From assembly GCF_040137905.1 (NCBI RefSeq), contig NZ_JBEFDG010000088.1, forward strand, positions 62,001 to 126,000: a stretch of DNA of 64,000 nt, in the 5' to 3' direction. The notes below the pieces were generated by a model that saw only the letters and a program-made list of their open reading frames with translations, was not told where the DNA came from and did not search any database. Positions 16,681-25,239 of this stretch are shown in pieces. Within the stretch, counting starts at the first letter, position 1, and every line of letters starts with the position of its first letter. A program made the translations under genes and the position numbers. Source of the stretch: Corticimicrobacter sp040137905. Its GTDB lineage: Bacteria; Pseudomonadota; Gammaproteobacteria; Burkholderiales; Burkholderiaceae_B.

Positions 16681-17709
16681 ATGCTCATGTCCGAATACCA
16701 GACTGTCCAGGAAACCCTGCGCCGTACCCCTGCCACCTGGCTGGTAACTGGCTGCGCCGGCTTCATCGGTTCCAACCTGATCGAAACCCTGCTGCGCCTC
16801 GACCAGCAAGTGGTCGGTCTCGATAACTTCGCGACCGGGCACCAGCATAATCTCGATGAGGTGCAGGCTCAGGTGGGGCCCGAGCGTTGGGCGCGCTTTC
16901 GTTTTATCGAAGGTGATATCCGTGATCTCGAAACCTGCCGTCATGCACTGAAAGGTGTGCGTCATGTGCTGCATCAGGCTGCGCTGGGCTCGGTGCCCCG
17001 TTCGCTGAATGATCCGATCACCAGCAATGACGTCAATGTGTCCGGTTTTCTCAACATGTTGACGGCCGCACGCGATGAAAAGGTAGCTTCGTTTGTGTAC
17101 GCTGCCTCGAGTTCGACCTATGGCGATCATCCCGGATTGCCCAAGGTCGAGGATACAATAGGTCGGCCACTGTCTCCCTATGCCGTCACCAAGTTCGTCA
17201 ACGAACTGTATGGTGATGTGTATGCGCGTGCATACGGTTTTTCCAGTACGGGCCTGCGTTATTTCAATGTATTCGGCAAACGCCAGGATCCGGATGGGGC
17301 CTATGCAGCGGTGATTCCCAAGTGGATCTCGGCCATGATCCAGGGCCAGGTCGTGCGTATCAATGGCGATGGCGAAACCAGCCGCGATTTCTGCTTTGTC
17401 GAGAATGCGGTGCAGGCCAATCTGCTGGCATCCGTCAAGCAGGCCCAGGGTGAACACCAGGTCTACAACGTGGCGGTCAATGCCCGCACCACGCTCAACA
17501 CGCTGTATGAGCAGTTGGTCGAAGTCCTGGCGCTCAACGGTGTACAGGTCACTGCACGTCCCGAACACGGTGATTTCCGGGCTGGCGATGTGCGCCATTC
17601 CCAGGCTGATATCGGCAAGGCCGCGGCAGCATTGGGCTTTGCACCGACCCATACCCTGCGTCAGGGGCTGGAAGTGGCCATGCCCTGGTATCTCGACTTC
17701 CTGCGCTGA
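16681..17709 (+). CDS. tviC: UDP-GlcNAc(A) 4-epimerase (TviC/WbpP)
   Basis: A 342-residue short-chain epimerase. The NAD-binding motif is TGCAGFIGSN, and the catalytic residues are in AASSSTYGD and SPYAVTKFV (YxxxK). YFNVFGKRQDPDGAYAAVIP is typical of WbpP/TviC-type enzymes, which interconvert UDP-GlcNAc and UDP-GalNAc or their uronic acids. GGAG at 16673 precedes the start, and a second ATG at 16687 is also possible. It follows tviB by 16 bases, giving the classical dehydrogenase-epimerase pair for GalNAcA. Confidence 0.92.
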   Translation: MLMSEYQTVQETLRRTPATWLVTGCAGFIGSNLIETLLRLDQQVVGLDNFATGHQHNLDEVQAQVGPERWARFRFIEGDIRDLETCRHALKGVRHVLHQAALGSVPRSLNDPITSNDVNVSGFLNMLTAARDEKVASFVYAASSSTYGDHPGLPKVEDTIGRPLSPYAVTKFVNELYGDVYARAYGFSSTGLRYFNVFGKRQDPDGAYAAVIPKWISAMIQGQVVRINGDGETSRDFCFVENAVQANLLASVKQAQGEHQVYNVAVNARTTLNTLYEQLVEVLALNGVQVTARPEHGDFRAGDVRHSQADIGKAAAALGFAPTHTLRQGLEVAMPWYLDFLR

Positions 17710-17711
17710 AC

Positions 17712-19064
17712 TTGAAGCGTCTCCTCAACCGGCTTGGGCGGCTTGACGGCGATCATCGCAGGATCGCCCTGGGAGCCGCCCGGGTCGCCTTTTTCCTGAT
17801 CATCGGCAAGCTGGCTGGGGCCTTCAAGGAAATGGCCGTGGCGTATCGCTACGGCATCAGCGATGTGGTGGACGCCTACCAGTTCACCATGACATTCGCG
17901 ACCTGGGTGCCCGTGACGCTGGTGGGGGTGCTGTCGGTGGTGCTGATCCCGGTGCTGGTTCGACTGCGCAAGGACGAGCACCGCCAGAATGTCCGTTTTC
18001 TGGGCGAATTGCAGACACTGGCCTGGTGGCTGGGGCTGGCCCTGGCGGCCTTGATCATCCTGGCCTGGCCCTGGGTGCTGCAGGGGCCCGGTGCGGCACT
18101 CAATGCCGAGACGATGGCCTATGCCCGGGAACTGGCCTGGGGTTTTGCCCCGGTGGCGCTGTTCACGGTATTGGCAGGAGTCAGTGCGGCGCGCCTGCGG
18201 GCCCGCGAACGTCATGTGAACACGTTGCTCGACAGCGTGCCGGCTCTGGTCATCCTTGTCTGGGTGATGCTGGCTGGTCCGGATGCCGGTATTGCACCGT
18301 TGCTGTGGGGAACCGTGCTGGGATTTGCCGTGCAGTGCATCTGGCTGCAATGGCTGGCCGCGCGTGCCGACAATGGCATCTGGGGAGCCCCTACCTGGGG
18401 TCTGGGTTCGCCATACTGGCATGGCATGGCACAGGCGCTGGGCATCATGATGATTGGTCAGTTGGTGATGAGTCTGGTGGGGCCGCTGGATCAGTACACG
18501 GCGGCACGGTTGTCCGGCAATGCCAACGCCACGCTGGGCTATGCTGCCCGCCTGCTGTCGCTGCTGCTGGGTATCGGTGCCATGTCGGTGGGGCGGGCCG
18601 CGTTGCCGGTGCTGTCTGAGGTCCAGAGCCGCGGCGAACCGGCGCGTGCCCGGCAGATGGCACTCAAGTGGTCGATGGCCATGGCGGCCATCGGTGTTGT
18701 CGCGGTAGCCGTGGGCTGGTGGCTGGCACCGTGGGGCGTTGCCCTGATTTTCGAACGCGGAGCCTTCGGGCCGGATGATACCCGTGCTGTTGCACAGGTA
18801 TTGCGTTGGGGCATGCTGCAATTGCCTTTCTATTTTGGCGTGCTGGTGCTGGTGCAGTTGCTGGCCAGCCAGAAACGCTATCGCATCATGGCAGCGATTG
18901 CCGTCATGAATTTTGCCGTCAAGGCGCTCATGAATCACCTGCTGGCACCTGCGATGGGCGTGGCAGGCATCATGCTGGCCACCAGCCTGATGTACCTGTC
19001 CTCCTACCTGTGCTATTTCCTTGTGGCTTCCCGCCCTTATCGTGCACATGACCAGACTGCCTGA
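17712..19064 (+). CDS. MurJ-family polyprenyl-linked glycan flippase
   Basis: A 450-residue MOP-superfamily membrane protein with about 12-14 membrane helices. The N-terminus has GKLAGAFKEMAVAYRYG and DAYQFTM, as in the MurJ/MviN family. A conserved segment RGAFGPDDTRAVAQVLRWGM stands near residue 355. True MurJ (lipid II flippase) is about 510 residues and normally sits near rpsT. This one is shorter and lies inside a glycan operon, so it more likely acts as the Wzx-equivalent translocating the lipid-linked oligosaccharide. The TTG start at 17712 lies 2 bases after the tviC stop. It overlaps the following glycosyltransferase by 17 bases. Confidence 0.83.
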   Translation: MKRLLNRLGRLDGDHRRIALGAARVAFFLIIGKLAGAFKEMAVAYRYGISDVVDAYQFTMTFATWVPVTLVGVLSVVLIPVLVRLRKDEHRQNVRFLGELQTLAWWLGLALAALIILAWPWVLQGPGAALNAETMAYARELAWGFAPVALFTVLAGVSAARLRARERHVNTLLDSVPALVILVWVMLAGPDAGIAPLLWGTVLGFAVQCIWLQWLAARADNGIWGAPTWGLGSPYWHGMAQALGIMMIGQLVMSLVGPLDQYTAARLSGNANATLGYAARLLSLLLGIGAMSVGRAALPVLSEVQSRGEPARARQMALKWSMAMAAIGVVAVAVGWWLAPWGVALIFERGAFGPDDTRAVAQVLRWGMLQLPFYFGVLVLVQLLASQKRYRIMAAIAVMNFAVKALMNHLLAPAMGVAGIMLATSLMYLSSYLCYFLVASRPYRAHDQTA

Positions 19065-20211
19065 TTCTTCCCTGCATATCCTGATCGTCATCTATTCGCT
19101 GCGAGGTGGCGGTGCCGAACGGGTGGCCGTTGATCTCGGCAGTGAATGGCTGCAGGCAGGCCATCGCGTGACGCTGGTCAGCCGCATGGATGACAGTCAT
19201 GATGCCTACGCACTGGCACCTGGCGTGAAGCGCGTCATCCTGGATCATGACGCGGCAAGCCGTGCGAAAGGCGCGTGGCATGGTCTGCTGGCCCTGATCA
19301 GGCGGATTGCCCGCCTGCGGGCAATCATCCGGCAGGAACGTCCGGATATCGTGCTGGGCATGATGAGTACATCCTCCATGCTGTCTATCCTGGCCGCGCG
19401 TGGACTGCCCTGCAAGGTGATCGCGACCGAGCATACACATCCTCCTGCACAGCGCATGGGCCGGTTGTGGCGCTGGCTGCGGCGCAAGACCTATCCCCAT
19501 GCGGCTGCAGTGGTGGCCTTGACCCGAGATACGGCAAGCTGGCTGCGCGAACAGATCCCGGGCGCACAACTGGCGGTCATTCCGAATGCCGTGCACTGGC
19601 CTCTGCCCATGACGGACGCGGGACGTGCCGAAGTACACGCCAGCCGGCAGAACCTGTTGCTGGGCGTCGGGCGCCTGCATCCCATCAAGGGATTCGATGT
19701 CCTGGTCGAAGCATTTTCACGCGTGGCGGATCGCCATCCCGACTGGTGCCTCACCATCCTGGGAGAAGGGCCGCAGCGTCGCGCACTCGAACAGCAGGTC
19801 AGCGACCATGGTCTGCAGGATCGCATCAGCCTGCCGGGGCGCACCGATCATGTCGGGGACTGGTACGCAAGGGCGCAACTGTACGCACTGAGTTCGCATA
19901 CGGAAGGACTGTCGAATACGCTGCTCGAGGCTATGGCCAGTGGTTGTCCGGTCGTGGCATTCGATTGCGAAACCGGACCTCGGGAAATCATCCGGCCCGA
20001 CCTGGATGGCCGGCTGGTGCTGCCGGTGGGTGATGCCGCTGCGCTGGCAGAGGCGCTCGACACGCTGATGGCAAGTCCCGAGCTGCGTGCACAATTCTCC
20101 GGACAGGCTATCGAAGTCCGGGAGCGTTTTGCAATGACCAGAATCCTGGCGCAATGGCAGGCACTGTTCGATCAGGTCCTGGCACGCCAGACATCGGGAG
20201 GAAAGGCCTGA
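19048..20211 (+). CDS. Glycosyltransferase family 4, single domain
   Basis: A 387-residue retaining glycosyltransferase of the GT-B fold. The N-terminal glycine-rich loop is SLRGGGAERVAVDL, and the C-terminal donor site carries the EX7E motif EGLSNTLLE. The acceptor is probably the undecaprenyl-linked sugar made by the first gene of the operon. Its C-terminal half closely resembles domain 1 of the next gene (shared GEGPQRRALE and PGRT segments), so the two look like a tandem duplication. The start at 19048 lies inside the flippase gene. The stop shares one base with the next start. The sugar transferred is unknown. Confidence 0.88.
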   Translation: MTRLPDSSLHILIVIYSLRGGGAERVAVDLGSEWLQAGHRVTLVSRMDDSHDAYALAPGVKRVILDHDAASRAKGAWHGLLALIRRIARLRAIIRQERPDIVLGMMSTSSMLSILAARGLPCKVIATEHTHPPAQRMGRLWRWLRRKTYPHAAAVVALTRDTASWLREQIPGAQLAVIPNAVHWPLPMTDAGRAEVHASRQNLLLGVGRLHPIKGFDVLVEAFSRVADRHPDWCLTILGEGPQRRALEQQVSDHGLQDRISLPGRTDHVGDWYARAQLYALSSHTEGLSNTLLEAMASGCPVVAFDCETGPREIIRPDLDGRLVLPVGDAAALAEALDTLMASPELRAQFSGQAIEVRERFAMTRILAQWQALFDQVLARQTSGGKA

Positions 20212-23200
20212 TGAAGATACTGCTGCTGGTGAGTTCCATGCATGGTGGTGGCGCAGAGCGGGTTGCCGCGACGCTGGCGGGTGCATGGGCCATGCGTGGA
20301 GACCGCGTGACCCTGATGCCGACCTATTCCGCACGTGGCGAATGCGTTTATACCCTGCCGCCGCAGGTCGAAACGGTCTGGCTGGCAGATCTGGTCGAGC
20401 AGTCCGGAAAGCGGGCCAGTCTCTGGAACCGGGGGCGGTGCCTGCGCCAGTTCGTGCAGGAGCGCCAACCCGATGTGATCGTTTCCTTCCTGACCAACGT
20501 CAATGTCGTGGCGCTGATGGCGACCTGGGGCCTGAAGGTGCCGGTGATCGTCTGCGAACGTACCAACCCGGCATTCGCGACCAACCTGGAAAGGCGTCTG
20601 CGCTGGTTGCGACGCTGGCTGTATCCGCGTGCGGACGTCGTGACGGTGCAAACCCAGGACAGTATTCCGACGTTCCACAAGATGGTGCCTGGCATGCAGC
20701 AGTTGCATGCCATTCCCAATCCCTTGCCGGAGGGTATTCCCGTCAAGCGGCCTGGTGTGGTCGAGCATGGCACGCCGGGGCGTCGCCGGCTTGTGGCCAT
20801 GGGACGCTTTGCGCCGGTCAAGCAGTTTGATCTGCTCATTCGCGTGTTTGCACGGCTGGCTTCCGAGTATCCCGACTGGGATCTGTACCTGTGGGGCGAA
20901 GGCCCCCAGCGTCGGGCGCTTGAGGACCAGATCGCCCGTGACAACCTGATCGGACGTGTCATGCTGCCGGGGCGAACGCGCCAGCCCTGGCATGAGTTGG
21001 CGGCAGCGGATGCGTTCGTGCTGACATCTGCCGTGGAAGGTTTTCCGAATGCGCTGATGGAGGCGATGGCAGCAGGATTGCCGGTGGTCAGCTTTGATTG
21101 TCCGAGCGGCCCGGCAGACCTGACTGACCATGGACAGGATGGCCTGCTGGTGCCGCCACAGGACGAAGAGGCCCTCTATGCCGCATTGCACCGCTTGATG
21201 GGGGATGACGCGCTGCGTACCCGGTTGGGGGGGCAGGCAATGCGTGCGGTGCGGACGCGCTATGCGTTGCCTGCCGTGCTGGCCCAGTGGGATCGGCTCT
21301 TCGCGCTGGCAAGCGTACCTGCTGGCGCGCTGTCTGTTGATGCAGGTCTGGCGGCATCGGCGCGGATGCCCGGCGTGACGTTGGCAACGCAGCAGGCATC
21401 ACGTCCGGAGGTCCGGATCAAGGTTCTGCACATCATTTCCGGATTGGGGCAGGGCGGGGCCGAGGCTGTGCTGTTTCGCCTGACGACGTCACCCGGCATG
21501 GATCCTTCGATACGGCAGGAAGTGCTGTCGATGACGGATGAGGGCGTGTACGGCGAACGCATGCGTGCGGCCGGCATCCGTGTTCACACGCTCGGTATGC
21601 AGTCCGGCAGGATGGGATGGCGTGATTTCAAGGCATTGCGACACCGTATCGAATCCATCGCCCCCGATGTCGTCCAGACCTGGATGTACCATGCCAATCT
21701 GGCGGGCGGACTGGCCGCACGCCTGTGCGGTATCCGGGCCGTGGCCTGGGGAATCCGCAATGCCGGTACCAACCTGTCCTTGATCAGCCGTTCGGCCCGT
21801 CTTGCCTTGCGCCTGGGAGCCAGGCTGTCCGGGTTGTTGCCTGCCGTCACGGTCAGTTGTGCCGAAGATGCGGCCCAGCGGCACATCGCGCTGGGTTATC
21901 GGCGTGACCGGATGCAGGTCATCGCCAATGGCTATGACCTGAGTCGTTTTTCTCCTGACCCCGAGGCGGGGCTGGCCCAGCGTCGGCGTTGGGGCGTGGA
22001 CGGCAGCATGACTTTGCTGGCCTGCGTGGCGCGCTGGGATCCACTCAAGGATCATGCCAATCTCATCCGAGCCCTGGCCAGGGTGCGCGGCGTGGCCCAG
22101 CGGCCTTTCCGGTGTGCACTCGTCGGGCGCGGCATGACGCCTGAAAATGCCGAGCTGATGGCCCTGATACGTGCCGAGGGCATGGAGGACTGGATACTGC
22201 CTCTGGGGCCGACCGATGATGTCGCCGCCGTCATGAATGCGGCCGATATTCATGTGTTGTCGAGCCGTGCCGAAGGCTTTCCGAACGTGGTCGCCGAGGC
22301 CATGGCCTGCGGCACCCCATGTGTGGTGACGGATGTCGGTGATGCCGCCTTGATCGTCGGTGACACCGGTTGGGTGGCCGCTCCGGAAAGTGCCGAGGCG
22401 CTGGCCGATGCCGTACGCCAGGCCCTGACCGTGGCACGGGATCCCCTGGAGTTGCGGGCGCGGGCTGCCGCTGCACGTACCCGGGTCCAGAGCCGCTTCG
22501 GCCTGCATGTCATGCAGGAAGCCTATGGCCGCCTCTGGCGTGGCTTGCCGATGCGGCGTCGTGCTCGCACCGGACGTCTGTTGATGGTGGTCAACAATCC
22601 GGCCTTTTTTCTGTCGCACCGTTTGCCGCTGGCTCAGGGTGCGCAGGCAGCGGGCTATGAAGTGCATGTGGCGACCATGGCCGGGCCGGCAGTCGAGCAG
22701 ATCCGGCAACTGGGCTTCGTCCATCACGCCATTCCCATGAGCCGCAGTGGCCGGCGCCCCTGGGAAGAAATCCGTACCGTGTGGGCACTCTACCGCCTGA
22801 TGCGCCGCCTGCGACCGGATGTGGCTCACCTCGTGACCATCAAGCCGGTGCTTTATGGTGGATTGGTGGCTCGCTGGCTGAAAGTGTCGCGCGTAGTGGC
22901 AGCCGTTTCGGGGCTGGGTTTCGTGTTCGTGGATGATGGCCAGGCGACACGCCGCTTGCGGCGGCTGGTGACGACGCTCTATCGGCTGGCATTGCGACAG
23001 CCTCGTGCCAGGGTGATCTTCCAGAACGCCTCGGATCGTGATGTGTTGTTGGCGCAGGGTGTCATCCTGCCGGAGCAGGCACGCCTGATCCGGGGCTCGG
23101 GTGTCGATCTGGGTGCCTACGCCGCCGTGGACGAGCCTGAGGTGCCACCGTTGACCGTGGTTATGGCGGCCCGGCTGCTGCGAGACAAGGGCGTGCAGGA

Positions 23201-23684
23201 ATATATCGAGGCCGCTGCACAGGTGAGCAGCCGGATCGATGGGATACGTTTCGTGTTGGCCGGGTCTCCCGACCCGGGCAATCCGGCCTCGGTGGATGCT
23301 GCGATGTTGGCGGCCTGGAATGCCGCCGGGCATGTCGATTACATGGGCGAGTGCAATGATGTGGCAGCACTCTACGCCCAGTCACATATCGTGGTCCTGC
23401 CTTCCTGGCGGGAAGGCTTGCCGCGCAGTCTGGTCGAGGCTGCAGCATGTGGCCGTGCCGTGGTGACGACGGATGTGCCGGGTTGCCGCGATGCCATCGA
23501 GCCGGGTGAAACCGGATTGCTGGTGCCGGTGCGTGATGCCGGTGCGCTGGCCCAGGCTATCCTGCAACTCATTGAAGACAGTGCGTTGCGCCATCGCCTG
23601 GGGCGAGCTGGCCGGGAACTGGCAGAGCGGGAGTTCGATATCGACCGTGTCGTGCAGGCACACCTGGATATTTACGCCGAGTAG
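20211..23684 (+). CDS. Tripartite glycosyltransferase: three complete GT4 domains in one chain
   Basis: An 1157-residue protein with three GT-B units in tandem. Domain 1 (about 1-365) begins LLVSSMHGGGAERVAATLAG and has EX7E at Glu276/Glu284. An Ala-rich linker of about 38 residues follows. Domain 2 (about 403-780) begins VLHIISGLGQGGAEAV and has EX7E at Glu688/Glu696. Domain 3 (788-1157) begins LLMVVNNPAFFLSHRLPLA and has EX7E at Glu1068/Glu1076; it resembles PglA-type transferases that act on lipid-linked glycans. All three catalytic motifs look intact, so one polypeptide may add three sugars in series. ATG at 20211 overlaps the previous stop. No frameshift or internal stop is present. Donor sugars are unknown. 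Confidence 0.9.
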   Translation: MKILLLVSSMHGGGAERVAATLAGAWAMRGDRVTLMPTYSARGECVYTLPPQVETVWLADLVEQSGKRASLWNRGRCLRQFVQERQPDVIVSFLTNVNVVALMATWGLKVPVIVCERTNPAFATNLERRLRWLRRWLYPRADVVTVQTQDSIPTFHKMVPGMQQLHAIPNPLPEGIPVKRPGVVEHGTPGRRRLVAMGRFAPVKQFDLLIRVFARLASEYPDWDLYLWGEGPQRRALEDQIARDNLIGRVMLPGRTRQPWHELAAADAFVLTSAVEGFPNALMEAMAAGLPVVSFDCPSGPADLTDHGQDGLLVPPQDEEALYAALHRLMGDDALRTRLGGQAMRAVRTRYALPAVLAQWDRLFALASVPAGALSVDAGLAASARMPGVTLATQQASRPEVRIKVLHIISGLGQGGAEAVLFRLTTSPGMDPSIRQEVLSMTDEGVYGERMRAAGIRVHTLGMQSGRMGWRDFKALRHRIESIAPDVVQTWMYHANLAGGLAARLCGIRAVAWGIRNAGTNLSLISRSARLALRLGARLSGLLPAVTVSCAEDAAQRHIALGYRRDRMQVIANGYDLSRFSPDPEAGLAQRRRWGVDGSMTLLACVARWDPLKDHANLIRALARVRGVAQRPFRCALVGRGMTPENAELMALIRAEGMEDWILPLGPTDDVAAVMNAADIHVLSSRAEGFPNVVAEAMACGTPCVVTDVGDAALIVGDTGWVAAPESAEALADAVRQALTVARDPLELRARAAAARTRVQSRFGLHVMQEAYGRLWRGLPMRRRARTGRLLMVVNNPAFFLSHRLPLAQGAQAAGYEVHVATMAGPAVEQIRQLGFVHHAIPMSRSGRRPWEEIRTVWALYRLMRRLRPDVAHLVTIKPVLYGGLVARWLKVSRVVAAVSGLGFVFVDDGQATRRLRRLVTTLYRLALRQPRARVIFQNASDRDVLLAQGVILPEQARLIRGSGVDLGAYAAVDEPEVPPLTVVMAARLLRDKGVQEYIEAAAQVSSRIDGIRFVLAGSPDPGNPASVDAAMLAAWNAAGHVDYMGECNDVAALYAQSHIVVLPSWREGLPRSLVEAAACGRAVVTTDVPGCRDAIEPGETGLLVPVRDAGALAQAILQLIEDSALRHRLGRAGRELAEREFDIDRVVQAHLDIYAE

Positions 23685-23713
23685 TACTGCAAGAGGGACT
23701 GGTCAAAGTCTGT

Positions 23714-23747
23714 GTGTCGTACCGGACGGATTTGTCTGGCACGACAC
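23714..23747. terminator. Long hairpin between convergent genes
   Basis: GTGTCGT (23714-23720) pairs with ACGACAC (23741-23747). An inner stem CCGGAC / GTCTGG (one wobble) closes a GGATTT loop. It sits in the 92-base gap between the glycan operon and the convergent phosphohexomutase gene. There is no adjacent T-run, so it may act as a bidirectional Rho-assisted terminator or 3' end stabiliser. Confidence 0.45.
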
Positions 23748-23776
23748 TGATCTTGCCTTGGCCGTGAATTTTTGAA

Positions 23777-25168
23777 TCAGAATGGCAGTATCGCATCAGG
23801 CTTCTGCTGCAGGATCTGCGCCCTGAACTCCCCCTGGATACGCGCAAGCGCTTCTGGCGTGTCGGCCTCGAAGCGCAGCACCACCACCGGAGTGGTATTG
23901 GACGCCCGAGCCAGGCCGAAACCGTCTGCGTACTCGGCTCGGATGCCGTCGATATCGATCAGCCGCTCGGCCGTGTCGAAACGGGCATGGCGCTGCAGGG
24001 CCGCGATCAGTTCGAAGGGTTCGCCTTCGCGCAGCTCAAGCTTGAGTTCGGGAGTGGAAAGCGACTGAGGCAATGCTTCCAGCGTGGCACTGGCATCTTC
24101 ACTGCGGGCAAGGATTTCGAGCAGTCGTGCGCCGGCATAGAGACCGTCGTCGAAACCGTACCAGCGTTCCTTGAAAAAGACGTGGCCACTCATCTCGCCC
24201 GCCAGCGGAGCCCCCGTTTCGGCCAGCTTCGACTTGATCAGCGAATGTCCGGTACGCCACATCAGTGGCTGGCCACCGGCCTGTTCGATGGCCAGGCCGA
24301 CGTGCCGGCTGCACTTGACGTCATAGATGATCTCGGCCCCAGGGCTGCGTGACAGTACATCGCGGGCGAACAGGATCAGTTGCCGGTCGGGCCAGATGAT
24401 CTGGCCACTGCGCGTGACGACCCCCAGGCGGTCTGCGTCGCCGTCAAAGGCCAGGCCCAGTTCGCAATCCGTGGACTGGACATGACGGATCAGGTCCTGC
24501 AGATTGGCAGGATCGGCGGGGTCGGGATGGTGATTGGGAAAGCGGCCATCGACTTCGCAGAATAGCGTATCGATTTCGCAGCCCAGCGCTCGGAAGAGCC
24601 ATGGTGCAACGGCACCTCCGATGCCGTTGCCGCAGTCGATGGCGATTTTCATGGGGCGCTCAAGACGAATGTCACCGGCGATGCGTGCGATGTATTCGGG
24701 CATGATGTCCAATGTATGGCGCTGCCCATGTTGCATGGCAGGCAGGGATTCGGATATTGCCTGCATGGCGTCACGCAGTTCGAGAATGTCCTGGCCGTGC
24801 AGCGTGCTGCCCCCCATCATCATCTTGAAACCGTTGTAGCGCGGTGGATTGTGGCTGCCGGTAATGGCCACGCCGGATCCGGTCTGCAAGACGTGTGCAG
24901 CAAAATAGACCAGTGGTGTCGGGACGCGGCCCAGGTCCACCACATCGATACCCGATTCGAGCAGACCTTGCTGGAGGGCTGCGGACAGATCGGGACCGCT
25001 GTCCCTGCCATCACAGCCCACGACCAGTGCTGTGACGCCTGCTGCCCGTGCGCGAGCCGCCAGAGCGTGCCCCAGTTGTCGGGCAAAGTCAGGGTTGAGC
25101 TGGTCGGGCACGGTACCGCGGATATCGTAGGCCTTGAAAACTGCATCGGGAAGTGCGTGGGCGGTCAT
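23777..25168 (-). CDS. algC: Phosphomannomutase/phosphoglucomutase (AlgC type)
   Basis: A 463-residue alpha-D-phosphohexomutase, the length of Pseudomonas AlgC. It starts with FKAYDIRGTVPDQL. The phosphoserine loop is ITGSHNPPRYNG, the metal-binding loop is AFDGDADRLG, and the sugar-binding loop is GEMSGHVFFKE. It interconverts hexose-6- and hexose-1-phosphates and so supplies activated sugars for lipopolysaccharide and exopolysaccharide. The start at 25168 is taken from the family N-terminus. It is convergent with the glycan operon and divergent from bepA. Confidence 0.92.
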   Translation of the reverse strand: MTAHALPDAVFKAYDIRGTVPDQLNPDFARQLGHALAARARAAGVTALVVGCDGRDSGPDLSAALQQGLLESGIDVVDLGRVPTPLVYFAAHVLQTGSGVAITGSHNPPRYNGFKMMMGGSTLHGQDILELRDAMQAISESLPAMQHGQRHTLDIMPEYIARIAGDIRLERPMKIAIDCGNGIGGAVAPWLFRALGCEIDTLFCEVDGRFPNHHPDPADPANLQDLIRHVQSTDCELGLAFDGDADRLGVVTRSGQIIWPDRQLILFARDVLSRSPGAEIIYDVKCSRHVGLAIEQAGGQPLMWRTGHSLIKSKLAETGAPLAGEMSGHVFFKERWYGFDDGLYAGARLLEILARSEDASATLEALPQSLSTPELKLELREGEPFELIAALQRHARFDTAERLIDIDGIRAEYADGFGLARASNTTPVVVLRFEADTPEALARIQGEFRAQILQQKPDAILPF

Positions 25169-25239
25169 GTTCTGTCCTGGCAGCGCCTGGCTGCACAAAT
25201 ATGAATGTGTCCTGATTCGGCCCATTGTAGAATAGCCTG

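Noticed and set aside
17712..19064. Essential lipid II flippase MurJ
   Set aside because: Only 450 residues, located inside a glycan operon and far from rpsT. A glycan-specific role is more likely, although this cannot be excluded from sequence.
21489..23333. 614-codon open frame on the minus strand opposite the triple glycosyltransferase
   Set aside because: Composition (His/Gln/Arg-rich, no motifs) is that of an antisense shadow of a real gene.
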